Origin: Sphingobacterium nematocida
GTDB taxonomy: Bacteria; Bacteroidota; Bacteroidia; Sphingobacteriales; Sphingobacteriaceae
Length of the DNA: 64,000 nt
Direction: 5' to 3'
NCBI RefSeq assembly: GCF_900168125.1
Contig: NZ_FUZF01000002.1
Location: forward strand, 462,331 to 526,330
The stretch's first letter is position 1, and each line of letters starts with the position of its first letter. The translations under genes and the position numbers were made by a program. Positions 19,289 through 28,844 of this stretch are shown piece after piece. Under the pieces are notes generated by a model, which was not told the origin of the DNA, did no database searches, and saw only the letters and a program-made list of their open reading frames with translations.

Positions 19289-19657
19289 ATTTTTTGGTCA
19301 ATTTTTTCAAATTTCTATGGCCTTTTATCAAAGAATTTATTGTTTTACCTTAAAACAGCGATATCACTTTTAAGTTCATCTCGATTTTTTGTGAAATAGA
19401 AACTGAAGTTTAAAAGCCTTTCTACTCGATTGGGAGCGAGTAGATTACATGTTGAAAATACTTGTGTTAATTTTTAATAGTTAACACATAGCAGAAGAAT
19501 TAAGCAGTAACTTACAGACAATCTGGAATGTGCAGGCTGGTACGAGCGCTGGCGTTAGTATCCTAGATAATTCAAGCGGGTAGTGCGAACGAATTTGGTC
19601 GCCTAATGGCTTGCTTTAGCTATTAACCCTTAAAAGAAGTATCGAAAGTACCCACTA
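19289..19657. other. Intergenic, no gene seen
   Basis: No coding frame is supported. A perfect 8-bp hairpin, TCTACTCG/CGAGTAGA at 19421-19444, is present. The stretch 19525-19640 is less AT-rich than its flanks but matches no RNA family I know. Confidence 0.45.
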
Positions 19658-20875
19658 CTAAGAAAATAAAGATAATTGTTGTCCGTTTTGAGGTTGATTA
19701 GGCTTCTTAGCATCACCCATTACCGTCTTCCCTCCATATTTCCAAGAGTCTCTTCTTTCTTGTTCGATAACTTGTTGCACATCAAACTGAGGCGTAAACT
19801 GTTGTTCTGCCTGTAATACGATTTGGTGAAGTTTCTGTATCGTTTTTAGTTTGTCGGTATTCCCTAACTTCGACTTTTGTATACCATTGTGCAGTATTTT
19901 AATTCCCTCATCATAGACTTTGATCGGTACAGGAAATGGATGACCATCTTTTCCTCCATGTGCGAAAGAGAAACGCGCCGGATCATCAAAACGGCATGGG
20001 GCGCCGTGTATGATCTCGCTGACCAGTGCCAATGACTGCATAGTCCGCGGGCCCACTCCTTGTAATAGAAGAAGGTCTTCAAATGTATTGATATCAGCTT
20101 CCCGGGTGACATATAGTAATGCTCCTAGGCGCTTTAAATTGACATCTTTGGATTGTATGTCATGCCGCATGGGCATCTGGAGATGGCGTATTTCTTTCAG
20201 AACCCGTGAGTGGTCATCTTTTGATAAGGATAGGATACCCTTGCGGTTTTGAGTAGCTTCCGAAGCAGTCAGGTTTAAAATACGTCCTTTCGAAATACCG
20301 CGTATGCCACTATGGGGGGCATCGACGAATGACTTCAGGTTTTCGGAGTGCCAATGATAGCGTCGTGCCGTCCCGTCATACTCATGCATGCCCTGCTGGA
20401 CAACAGCCCAATTCCCCTGGTCAGAAACAACAAAATTGTGAAGGTACAACTGATACCCATCCTGTATAGCGCTATTGTCTACTTTGGCGATTAGTTTGCT
20501 TGCGCGGACAAGGCTGTTACCATCTATTCCTGTAGCATGTGCTATCCGTTGTATCTCAGTCGGGGTATTACGGGACAATTTTCCTTTACCTCCACAGATA
20601 TATATTCCGAGTTGCCTAGCCTGGGGATTTATCGCTCGTTTCAGTGCACCCATTACGGATGTGGTGATACCGGATGAATGCCAGTCCATACCAAGTACAG
20701 CTCCAAAACTCTGGAACCAAAAAGGGTCGGCCAGTCTTTTCAATACCTCATCTTTTCCATAATCGCTTAATATATTTTCGATAATAGAAAGTCCGAGAGC
20801 AGACATACGTTCGTAAAGCCAGCTAGGTACTTTGCCGTAATGTAATGGAAGATCTGCTGTGCCGGACTGCTTCAT
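19658..20875 (-). CDS. DUF763 domain-containing protein
   Basis: The N-terminal GTADLPLHYGKVPSWLYERM, the central FWFQSFGAVLGMDWHSSGIT, GIYICGGKGKLSRNTP and HEYDGTARRYHWHSE, and the C-terminal RFSFAHGGKDGHPFPVPIKVYD are hallmark DUF763 segments. Residues about 275-295 (LQGVGPRTMQSLALV) look like a helix-hairpin-helix DNA-binding motif. Family function is unknown; the conserved His, Asp and Lys, with the HhH motif, hint at nucleic-acid work. Its length of 405 residues is normal. The C-terminal 60 residues are variable and Gln-rich. Confidence 0.88.
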   Translation of the reverse strand: MKQSGTADLPLHYGKVPSWLYERMSALGLSIIENILSDYGKDEVLKRLADPFWFQSFGAVLGMDWHSSGITTSVMGALKRAINPQARQLGIYICGGKGKLSRNTPTEIQRIAHATGIDGNSLVRASKLIAKVDNSAIQDGYQLYLHNFVVSDQGNWAVVQQGMHEYDGTARRYHWHSENLKSFVDAPHSGIRGISKGRILNLTASEATQNRKGILSLSKDDHSRVLKEIRHLQMPMRHDIQSKDVNLKRLGALLYVTREADINTFEDLLLLQGVGPRTMQSLALVSEIIHGAPCRFDDPARFSFAHGGKDGHPFPVPIKVYDEGIKILHNGIQKSKLGNTDKLKTIQKLHQIVLQAEQQFTPQFDVQQVIEQERRDSWKYGGKTVMGDAKKPNQPQNGQQLSLFS

Positions 20876-20975
20876 GTGTGCTAATTTTATTAGTACAAAT
20901 CTAGCGTTATTTTTCTTATGATTGACAGGCGAGTTGAAAGATGTTTTGAAATATTTTAATTTTCATTCGGAATTT

Positions 20976-21212
20976 TTACGAAGTCAACTGTAATCTAAAA
21001 TAGGAATAAAATTGTTGTACACCCCAGTTTTGCTTGGTAGCTTCTTTTAAATAATACTTTCACGTATTAACATCAATATCCCTCGTAATAGTTCGAATAT
21101 GAGACCATTCCAATTTGGTGCACGCGTGTGCCAAATCTTCCCAAATAGGAAAATTCGGATAACATTTACGGATATTTTGCAATGTACGAGTATTGAATCA
21201 GTTCTCTCTACC
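20976..21212 (-). pseudogene. Remnant of a DUF1016 (YhcG-like) nuclease N-terminal domain
   Basis: Read on the minus strand, this stretch gives TRTLQNIRKCYPNFPIW, then HACTKLEWSHIRTITRD, an in-frame TGA, and KYYLKEATKQNWGVQQFYSY. That is the order of the DUF1016 N-terminal domain (typical: NLRxFYxxFP, then LSWSHYRxLLR, then YYxxEAxxxNWSxRxLxRQI). At least two in-frame stops and a loss of all C-terminal PD-(D/E)XK sequence show it is dead. DUF1016 proteins are linked to restriction and mobile DNA, so the remnant marks an old insertion. The rest of the gap to 21491 shows no gene. Confidence 0.7.
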
Positions 21213-21491
21213 TAGATGTCCTGCTGTTTAAGATATTTAATCCGCTAGTATGTTCACGTCATGATATAGTAATCTTATGTCAAGAGTTATTATGTTTTCC
21301 TACAAATCATTCAATTATAAAACAATAAGATATAATTCGGTCTGTACTAATTCTTTCTATGTGTAGTTGTTTTACAGATTGATTTTTAAGAATATTTTAA
21401 TTTTCAGAATTAATTTAAGAGTTTTGACGCGGATAGTATACTATCCTTCTTAGTTATATGCATAAATTGCGTCTGATGAGTTTTAATAAAG

Positions 21492-22076
21492 TTGGTTGTG
21501 GATAAAAATAATAGTGTTAAATCAGATCTAAATCTTTTAGCTGAGCTCCGTGACGGTAGTCAGGAGGCACTATTGGCGATTTATGACCGCTATTACGATA
21601 AATTATTTTTTTACGCTTCAAAAGGCTTGTCCGATAAATTCATTATTGAAGACCTGCTCCAGGATACCTTTACGTATATATGGGAGAAGCGAACAAAGCT
21701 GATCCTTACCCATTCTTTAAGTACTTATCTTCACACCATTGTTAAATATAAGGTTTTTCAGCAGATAAAGAATACTTTAAATCGAGAAGAGGGGCTTTCC
21801 CGATTTGGTGAGCATCTGCAACAGACAAAAGAATTAACTCCTCATCAATTGTTGGAAAATAAAGAAGCCCTTAAATTTCTTTATTTTAAGTTAGACGAAT
21901 TGCCCGAAAAATGCAAGGAAGTATTTATATTGAGTCGCATAGATCGACTCTCGCATAAAGAAATAGCTGATAAACTAGGTATCAGTACAAAAACTGTAGA
22001 AAATCACATTACCAAGGCTGTAAAGATTCTAAATATTTCAGCTAGGGTTATCTTCATACTTTTCTTTTCAGAGTAG
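21492..22076 (+). CDS. ECF sigma factor of a SusCD locus (sigma-70, Bacteroidetes family)
   Basis: Region 2 (EALLAIYDRYYDKLFFYA, FIIEDLLQDTFTYIWEKR) and region 4 (ELPEKCKEVFILSRIDRLSHKEIADKLGISTKTVENHITKA) are intact in 194 residues. The hydrophobic C-terminal tail (IFILFFSE) is common in this subgroup. The following FecR gene, 129 bp downstream, is its expected anti-sigma, and the SusC after that carries the N-terminal signalling domain, so substrate binding at the outer membrane should release this sigma. No ATG is available; the start is TTG at 21492 or GTG at 21498. Confidence 0.92.
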   Translation: MVVDKNNSVKSDLNLLAELRDGSQEALLAIYDRYYDKLFFYASKGLSDKFIIEDLLQDTFTYIWEKRTKLILTHSLSTYLHTIVKYKVFQQIKNTLNREEGLSRFGEHLQQTKELTPHQLLENKEALKFLYFKLDELPEKCKEVFILSRIDRLSHKEIADKLGISTKTVENHITKAVKILNISARVIFILFFSE

Positions 22077-22205
22077 CTAGCTTTTTAAAGCTATCGCACT
22101 GTCTTTTTCTTCACTTCGTAATTCTATTAGTTTTTAAAAAAAAAATCACATTCGAGTAGGGGATTTTCCACCCTATGTTATACTAATGTTAAAAAATCAT
22201 AAACC

Positions 22206-23195
22206 GTGGAATCACAAAAGTTAATAGAACTCATTGAAAAATATGAGATAGGAACTATTACGATAGAGGAACTATCTATATTAGAAAACTATTATTCCTC
22301 TTTAAATGAAGGAGGTCATCTTAACGTTGATTATAAACGTAAAGCACAAATCCGTTTACTAATTGAAGAGTCGCTTAATACTTCATCTATCAGAAGTTAC
22401 CCTTATTGGACATATGCTGTTGCTGCCTGTTTACTTGTATTTCTGAGTTTAGGAGCTCTTTTATTCAAGTTCAACCTTTCTTCATCTTGGTCGGATGACG
22501 TTGTGACATTGTCTTCAGATGCCACTGATCTAGTCCAGCAATACACAACGAATAAAGAAAATCGAATTGTTGTATTACCAGATGGAACCAAGGTCACTCT
22601 TAATGCGGGTAGCCAACTTATTTATGATAAAGAGTATGGTCAAAACAATAGGACAGTTAGGCTAGTTGGCGAGGGGTATTTTGATGTTAAACGAGATACA
22701 CTTCATCCTTTTGTTATTGAAGGGGTCAGTTATAACATACGTGTTCTAGGGACTACCTTTAATCTGAAAAATTACGTTGGCGAGATCTCTGAGACAAGTT
22801 TGATTAGCGGTTCCCTCGAAATTCTGGATAAGAAGACACATAAAAGACAGGCTCTGCTAAAACCACTACAGAAATTTGTAATGGACAAAAATCAGCTTTT
22901 AGCACATAGCAAAGTGGAGAATATGGTTCCTGTAGTAGAAGCCAGTAATACGATCATTGGAGAAGTCGCCTGGATAGAAAACCGTCTCGTATTTCAAAAT
23001 GCCAAAGTAGAGACCATTCTCAAAGATCTCGAGCGCGCCTTTGATGTCAAGTTTGAAGTGCGTTTGACAGAGATACTTGATCATCGGTTTACGGCAACCT
23101 TTGAAGATGATTCTTTGGATAATATTTTAGAATCCCTAAAATATGTCAAGAATTTTAAGACTAAAAAAGAGGGAAATAAAATAATCATTTATTAG
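22206..23195 (+). CDS. FecR-family anti-sigma factor
   Basis: The N-terminal cytoplasmic segment (about 1-60), one membrane helix (WTYAVAACLLVFLSLGALLF), the FecR domain (NRIVVLPDGTKVTLNAGSQL, VRLVGEGYFDVKRD, PFVIEGVSYNIRVLGTTFNL) and a C-terminal DUF4974 domain appear in the standard order. It holds the adjacent ECF sigma factor inactive and receives the signal from the STN domain of the downstream SusC. The start codon is GTG at 22206. Length is normal. Confidence 0.92.
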   Translation: MESQKLIELIEKYEIGTITIEELSILENYYSSLNEGGHLNVDYKRKAQIRLLIEESLNTSSIRSYPYWTYAVAACLLVFLSLGALLFKFNLSSSWSDDVVTLSSDATDLVQQYTTNKENRIVVLPDGTKVTLNAGSQLIYDKEYGQNNRTVRLVGEGYFDVKRDTLHPFVIEGVSYNIRVLGTTFNLKNYVGEISETSLISGSLEILDKKTHKRQALLKPLQKFVMDKNQLLAHSKVENMVPVVEASNTIIGEVAWIENRLVFQNAKVETILKDLERAFDVKFEVRLTEILDHRFTATFEDDSLDNILESLKYVKNFKTKKEGNKIIIY

Positions 23196-23245
23196 AATAA
23201 ACACTCAAAACTAACTTACAAATACTCACCTTAATTATTGAATAC

Positions 23246-26200
23246 ATGCACAGATTAATTGCAAAAAGAGCATTGGTTCACCTTGCGTTGGCTTCGTGTG
23301 TCTCGATACCTATTCCACAGCTAGTAAAAGCTACTACGCTTCAGGTACGTGATATGGGACAGAAGATGACTGTGGAGCAGTTGCTTAAGAGAATTGAGCA
23401 AGAGACAACGTACCGATTTGTTTACGAAAAGGACATTGCAGACCAGCCGATCCTCTTTGATGGAAACTTTCAAAGACCAATACAAGAAATATTAAATGAA
23501 AGTCTGACCAAGGAAGGGCTGATATTTCAGTTATTTGGTAAGAATCTTATATCAGTCCGTTTAAAGAATCAGGCTGCTCAGGAAAGAGTAGTCCATGGTT
23601 ACGTTACTAATGAAGATGCAAAACCATTAGTTGGCGTTTCTGTGCAGGTTAAGGGGGGAAAAAGGCCCGATACCAATGCCGTAACTGATAGTCAAGGCTT
23701 TTTCACAATAGTCTTAGGGGATGATGATCAGGTACTTAGATTTAGCTATGTAGGGTATGAGGACTACGAAGTAAAACTAAGCAACAAAAATAGTATTGCT
23801 GTCACTCTTGTTTCCAAAGCAAAAGATATTGAAGAAGTAGTAGTTAACGGTATATTTACGCGAAAGAAAGAAAGCTTTACTGGCGCCACATCCTCTTTTA
23901 CCCAGGAAGAAATACTGAAGGTAGGCAATCAAAATGTGATCAAGAGTCTAAGTAATCTTGATCCATCATTTCAGCTGCTTCCTAATCTTGCAATAGGATC
24001 AGACCCAAATCAACTGCCAGATATTCAACTACGTGGACAAACTGGTTTGCCCGACCTCTCCGGCGAGTATAGGACCAATCCCAATCTGCCACTGTTCATT
24101 TTGGACGGTTTTGAGACCACACTTCAAAAGGTTGTGGATCTCGATGTTTATCGCGTCAGTCGTATCACCTTATTAAAGGATGCGGCTTCCAAAGCCATAT
24201 ATGGATCACGTGCGGCTAATGGGGTTGTGGTTATTGAGACTATTAAACCTACTCAGGGCAAGATGAATGTTTCTTACAATAGTAACATCAACATTGAAGC
24301 CCCCGATCTGCGGAGTTATAATTTAGTAAATGGTCGGGAAAAACTCGAAGTGGAGCGTCTTGCGGGATTCTACGCAGATGCTGATCCTCTCCAACAGCTT
24401 CGCCTTACCAGGGCCTATAACGAAAATCTAAAAGCCGTAGAAAGCGGTGTCAATACAGATTGGCTGGCACAGCCCCTACGCAATGGAATCGGTCACCGCC
24501 ACTCCTTGCGACTGGATGGAGGAGATGATTATTTCCAATACGGGGTGGATCTATTATATAACAATATTGCAGGAGCTATGAAAGGGTCAGGAAGATCTGT
24601 TGTGGGAGGAGCCATTAGCCTGAGCTACCGCTATCAGAATTTTGCGTTCAATAATATTTTGACGATAAACCACAATAAGTCCACCAACTCCCCATATGGA
24701 GAGTTCTCTCTGTTTGCCAGGCTCAATCCATATGTGTCACCTTACGACAGCCGGGGCAACATTCAGAAAGTTGCCAATTTCTATCCGGGTGAAGCTGGTT
24801 CTTCAAGGCAGTTGACTAACATATATAACCCCCTTTGGAATGGAACAATCGGTACCAGAGACTTTTCCCGATATACAGATATCACCAACAATTTCAGTGT
24901 AGACTGGCGCCTGACCAAGGATCTACGTATCAACGGACGGGCCAGTATTACCAAACAGGATAATGAGACTGATCGCTTTCTCCCTGCCGAACATACCAGC
25001 TTTGCCGATGTTGCCGACCCGCTGCGCAGAGGTAGCTACAGTAAGGGCAATGGTAAGCTTCTGGATTTTGTTGGTAATGTCAATGTAAGTTATCTTAAAC
25101 AGATTAATCAGCATTATATCACTGGTAATGCAGGTTGGGACCTCAGCAGTAATAGTAATGAGAGACTCGGCTATATTGTTGAAGGATTTATGAACGAGAA
25201 TCTTAGTTTTCCTTCCCTTGGGCTACAGTATCAGGAAGGATCCAAGTTGAGTGGTGCCGAGAGCCTCGTCAGGGATATGGGCGGCTTTTTATCAGCCAAC
25301 TATTCGTATGATGACCGTTATCTCGCTGACTTTTCCTACCGTCTTACTGCCTCTTCGCAGTTTGGAGACAATGAGCGTGTGGGACGGTTCTGGTCCGCTG
25401 GTCTAGGATGGAATTTGCATAGAGAATCATTTGTAGGCCAACTCGGGCTGTTTGATGAATTAAAGTTAAGAAGCTCCTTAGGTTTTACTGGCTCCCAAAA
25501 TTTTAACTCTTTTCTGAGTATGACCACCTTCAATTATTTTCAGGATAATACCTACCTGGTCAATAATGGAGCGTATGTCATAGCAATGGCCAATCCTGAT
25601 TTGAGATGGCAACGCAAGAAAGATCTGAATGTGGGACTGGATATGAAAGTTTTTCAAAGCCGCACATCATTAACCGTTGACTATTATCAAAGTCATACAG
25701 ATGGACTATTGTCTGATGTGAGTTTGCCGCCATCTGCTGGGTTTAACTCGTTTAAAGCAAACCTTGGTAAGGTCAAAAACGAAGGTATCGAAGGCCGGAT
25801 CAGCCACCGCATATTCAATAATAGGACCACTGGCAATTATCTGAATGTGTATGCCACATTCGCAAGCAATAAGAACACACTTCTGGAAATATCCAATGGC
25901 TTGGAAACATTTAATGAGAAGCAGGACGAGATTATAGGCAATACCCCTGTTGTACGTTACGTCGAAGGACAGTCTCTCAATACCATCTGGGCGGTGCAGT
26001 CCCTTGGTATCGATCCATCCACAGGTAGAGAGTTGTACCTCAAGAAAGATGGGACGCAGACCTATGTCTGGTCAGCAGCCGATCAAATTGCCGCAGGCAA
26101 TGATCTCCCGCGGTACTATGGAAATGTAGGGTTAGATTATCGAGTTCATGGCTGGCAGTTCAACGTTGGGTTCGGTTACCGTTTTGGCGGACAGATGTAC

Positions 26201-26560
26201 AACCAGACCCTGTTGGAAAAGGTTGAAAATGCCAATATCTTATACAATGTCGATAGGAGAGTGCTTTTGGATAGATGGAGACAAGCGGGAGATATGTCTT
26301 TCTTCAAGGATATCGCCAATAGTGATCTCACCCAGCCAAGTACACGATTTGTTGAGAAACTTAATGAGTTCTCGATGACATCAGTGGGTTTTACCTATGA
26401 GTTGGACAGGTTGGCATCGGTACGAGCAGCTGGTTTTAAGAGATTGCGCGTAGGATTAAATAGTAACAATGTGTTTGTAGCCTCATCTGTACGGATCGAA
26501 AGAGGTACCGAGTATCCTTTCGCACGAACCTATTCATTCACTTTACAGGCTATGTTTTAA
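23246..26560 (+). CDS. SusC/RagA-family TonB-dependent transporter with signalling domain
   Basis: The 1104 residues read as signal peptide, secretin/TonB N-terminal (STN) domain (LLKRIEQETTYRFVYEKDIA), carboxypeptidase-D-like domain (VVHGYVTNEDAKPLVGVSVQ, DSQGFFTI, FSYVGYEDYEV), TonB-box-like DIEEVVVNG, plug (RITLLKDAASKAIYGSRAAN) and a 22-strand barrel ending in FTLQAMF. It imports a ligand captured by the SusD partner 11 bp downstream, using TonB energy, and signals occupancy to the FecR protein upstream. No glycan-degrading enzyme is in the locus, so the ligand is not obviously a polysaccharide. Confidence 0.95.
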   Translation: MHRLIAKRALVHLALASCVSIPIPQLVKATTLQVRDMGQKMTVEQLLKRIEQETTYRFVYEKDIADQPILFDGNFQRPIQEILNESLTKEGLIFQLFGKNLISVRLKNQAAQERVVHGYVTNEDAKPLVGVSVQVKGGKRPDTNAVTDSQGFFTIVLGDDDQVLRFSYVGYEDYEVKLSNKNSIAVTLVSKAKDIEEVVVNGIFTRKKESFTGATSSFTQEEILKVGNQNVIKSLSNLDPSFQLLPNLAIGSDPNQLPDIQLRGQTGLPDLSGEYRTNPNLPLFILDGFETTLQKVVDLDVYRVSRITLLKDAASKAIYGSRAANGVVVIETIKPTQGKMNVSYNSNINIEAPDLRSYNLVNGREKLEVERLAGFYADADPLQQLRLTRAYNENLKAVESGVNTDWLAQPLRNGIGHRHSLRLDGGDDYFQYGVDLLYNNIAGAMKGSGRSVVGGAISLSYRYQNFAFNNILTINHNKSTNSPYGEFSLFARLNPYVSPYDSRGNIQKVANFYPGEAGSSRQLTNIYNPLWNGTIGTRDFSRYTDITNNFSVDWRLTKDLRINGRASITKQDNETDRFLPAEHTSFADVADPLRRGSYSKGNGKLLDFVGNVNVSYLKQINQHYITGNAGWDLSSNSNERLGYIVEGFMNENLSFPSLGLQYQEGSKLSGAESLVRDMGGFLSANYSYDDRYLADFSYRLTASSQFGDNERVGRFWSAGLGWNLHRESFVGQLGLFDELKLRSSLGFTGSQNFNSFLSMTTFNYFQDNTYLVNNGAYVIAMANPDLRWQRKKDLNVGLDMKVFQSRTSLTVDYYQSHTDGLLSDVSLPPSAGFNSFKANLGKVKNEGIEGRISHRIFNNRTTGNYLNVYATFASNKNTLLEISNGLETFNEKQDEIIGNTPVVRYVEGQSLNTIWAVQSLGIDPSTGRELYLKKDGTQTYVWSAADQIAAGNDLPRYYGNVGLDYRVHGWQFNVGFGYRFGGQMYNQTLLEKVENANILYNVDRRVLLDRWRQAGDMSFFKDIANSDLTQPSTRFVEKLNEFSMTSVGFTYELDRLASVRAAGFKRLRVGLNSNNVFVASSVRIERGTEYPFARTYSFTLQAMF

Positions 26561-26571
26561 TTTCAAAGAAA

Positions 26572-28029
26572 ATGAAAGTATTGCAAATATTTAAAAAAGT
26601 CAGTTTCCTACTATTTCTATCAGGACTATTGGTTTCCTGCGAGACATGGACTGACGTAAAACCACAGACTCAAGTCGAAGAAGAATTATTCTTTTCAAAG
26701 GAGTCCGGATATAAGGATCTGCTTGCTGGCGTATACATTAAGATGGGAGACCCGGCATTGTATGGTCGAGAGCTAACCTTTGGTGTTAGCGATGTACTAG
26801 CGCAGTATTACGATCTCTCGTTGGAGCCCAGCCGCGAGAATCAGACCTATCAGCGGGCTGAGAAAGCAAATTATGCCGATACAGAGGTCCGTAAATTGAT
26901 TGATAACATTTGGAGCAATGGTTATAATGCCATTACCAATCTCAACCTCTTGCTACAAAAACTGGAAAACGCAGACCAGAGTATCTTTCAGGAAGGTAAT
27001 TATGATATCATAAAAGGTGAAGCATTAGGGCTGCGGGCATATGTCCATTTCGATATGCTACGTCTGTTTGGAGCCTCTGTTAGATCTGGGGGAAATGCGG
27101 CTAAAGCCATTCCATATGTCACGGCGTATAAAAATCAGGTTACTCCCCATAGTACCCATGCCGAGGTAATTGCCTACATATTGAATGATTTGAAGCAGGC
27201 CCGTAGTTTACTGGCACAGGATCCTATTGTCACAGGTCGGCCTATCACGTCAGATCACGACAATGGTTATTTAATGAGCAGATCACTACGATTCAATTAT
27301 TATGCCGTGCGGGCACTAGAAGCGAGAGTGCATCTTTGGGCAGGTCATACTGAGGATGCATTGATTGCCGCACAGGAGGTCATATCGGTTGCCGAGACCA
27401 AGTTTCCTTGGGTGCAGAATGCACAGCTTACTGGCACAGAGAATAATATAGACCGCACCTTTACCTCCGAGTACATTTTTGGACTTTTCCAGAACAAAAA
27501 GATCGAAAATATAGAAGGCTATATCACAGATCAGGCTTACAATTTTCAACCGTTAGCTATTACTACAGGTACGCTCAATACGATTTATCCACTTGCAGAA
27601 TCAGGAGCAGATATTCGTCGGATTTATTTAACGCGTACAGTGTTCGGGCAGATATACTTTGCTAAAATGTACCAGACCACCCAGACAAATCCGAGTTTTG
27701 CCAATCGCATGCCGTTGATCCGTATTCCAGAAATGTATTATATCGCTGCTGAAGCATTGATCGGTAGAGATAATGCCACTGCGGTCGGTTATCTGGAAAA
27801 GGTACGAACGGCGAGAGGCGTGAGCCGTCGTCTCTCTATAGATGTTTCCAATACACAGCTTGAGACAGAGATCGCTCTGGAATACCGCAAAGAAATGCCT
27901 TCTGAGGGGCAGCTGTTTTATTACAACAAAAGACTCAATAAAACAAGTGTTCCCGGCTATAGTGGTAGCTACAATACACAGTATTATGTGTTGCCTCTTC
28001 CATTAAATGAGATTGAGTATGGACGATAA
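26572..28029 (+). CDS. SusD/RagB-family outer-membrane lipoprotein
   Basis: The signal ends in the lipobox LVSC. The family layout follows: the N-terminal SusD-like part (KPQTQVEEELFFSKESGYKDLLAGVY), TPR-type helices with GEALGLRAYVHFDMLRLFG, and the C-terminal RagB/SusD domain (PLIRIPEMYYIAAEALI, YRKEMPSEGQLFYYNKRLN). It forms the hinged lid over the SusC barrel and determines ligand capture. Length (485) is typical. Confidence 0.94.
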   Translation: MKVLQIFKKVSFLLFLSGLLVSCETWTDVKPQTQVEEELFFSKESGYKDLLAGVYIKMGDPALYGRELTFGVSDVLAQYYDLSLEPSRENQTYQRAEKANYADTEVRKLIDNIWSNGYNAITNLNLLLQKLENADQSIFQEGNYDIIKGEALGLRAYVHFDMLRLFGASVRSGGNAAKAIPYVTAYKNQVTPHSTHAEVIAYILNDLKQARSLLAQDPIVTGRPITSDHDNGYLMSRSLRFNYYAVRALEARVHLWAGHTEDALIAAQEVISVAETKFPWVQNAQLTGTENNIDRTFTSEYIFGLFQNKKIENIEGYITDQAYNFQPLAITTGTLNTIYPLAESGADIRRIYLTRTVFGQIYFAKMYQTTQTNPSFANRMPLIRIPEMYYIAAEALIGRDNATAVGYLEKVRTARGVSRRLSIDVSNTQLETEIALEYRKEMPSEGQLFYYNKRLNKTSVPGYSGSYNTQYYVLPLPLNEIEYGR

Positions 28030-28064
28030 TCAAATAGATATAAATCTTTAAACAGGTAGTTTTT

Positions 28065-28826
28065 ATGAATAGGTATACATTCCATATATTTTCATTAAGC
28101 ATTCTTTGCCTCCTATGCGGGTGCAAGAAAAATGATCAGAGCCCATTTTTTGACGGTGTTCCCGCTTTGAGTATTTCCGGGGAGAGCAGGCAAGGGATTA
28201 TCTCTGACTCGCTCGAGTTTTCGTTTGGCGTACTCAATTCCCAGATTACAGATTCCGTAATCAATCTGCAGGTGCGGGCGATCGGTGTTCCTTCTGGCGC
28301 CGACCGTGACTTTCTACTGGCTATTAATCCAGCACAGTCCACCGCTATGCCTGACGAATATACTTTCCCATCACATTTTGTGATACCTGCAGGGCAGGTA
28401 TCAACCACCATTCCTGTCCAAATAAAGCGTAGCGAGCGCATTGAGTCGACAGAAGCCAAGCTTGTCATCGAGGTAAAAGAAAACGCCAACTTTATTCCAG
28501 GACCGCGATTAGAGGTCGCCGGGCAACCGACATCGGGGCCACGCTTTACATTAATCTGGACCTCGCAGCTCACCAAGCCGGCCGCGTGGGATGGTTTTCC
28601 GTTTGCAGCCTTATATTTCTGCCTGGGTGATTACAGCAAGACCAAGCACCAAATTATAATCGATGCTACCGGGATCACTACCTACGACGATGTTATGGCT
28701 GTCTCTGATACCTGGTATTACATCTATAACAAGTGCATCGAGTGGCTGGATAGCTATAATACTGCTCATCCCAATGCTCCGCTGCGGGATGAAAACGGAG
28801 AAATTGTTGAATTTCCCAATTTTTAA
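28065..28826 (+). CDS. DUF4843 domain lipoprotein
   Basis: A lipobox (LCLLCGC) is followed by DUF4843-type sequence: SLEFSFGVLNSQITDSVINLQVRAIG with ADRDFLLAINP, then HFVIPAGQVSTTIPVQIKRS. The C-terminal half (FTLIWTSQLTKPAAW, YFCLGDYSKTKHQIIIDATG) matches the common tail of these proteins. They are surface-exposed beta-sandwich accessories of SusCD complexes and probably bind substrate. This one is found in the typical order after SusD and before a PKD-like lipoprotein. Confidence 0.85.
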   Translation: MNRYTFHIFSLSILCLLCGCKKNDQSPFFDGVPALSISGESRQGIISDSLEFSFGVLNSQITDSVINLQVRAIGVPSGADRDFLLAINPAQSTAMPDEYTFPSHFVIPAGQVSTTIPVQIKRSERIESTEAKLVIEVKENANFIPGPRLEVAGQPTSGPRFTLIWTSQLTKPAAWDGFPFAALYFCLGDYSKTKHQIIIDATGITTYDDVMAVSDTWYYIYNKCIEWLDSYNTAHPNAPLRDENGEIVEFPNF

Positions 28827-28844
28827 TTGATTAATGTATTAGAC

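Noticed and set aside
19525..19640. A tRNA or riboswitch in the less AT-rich part of the gap
   Set aside because: No cloverleaf, anticodon arm or known riboswitch core could be found.
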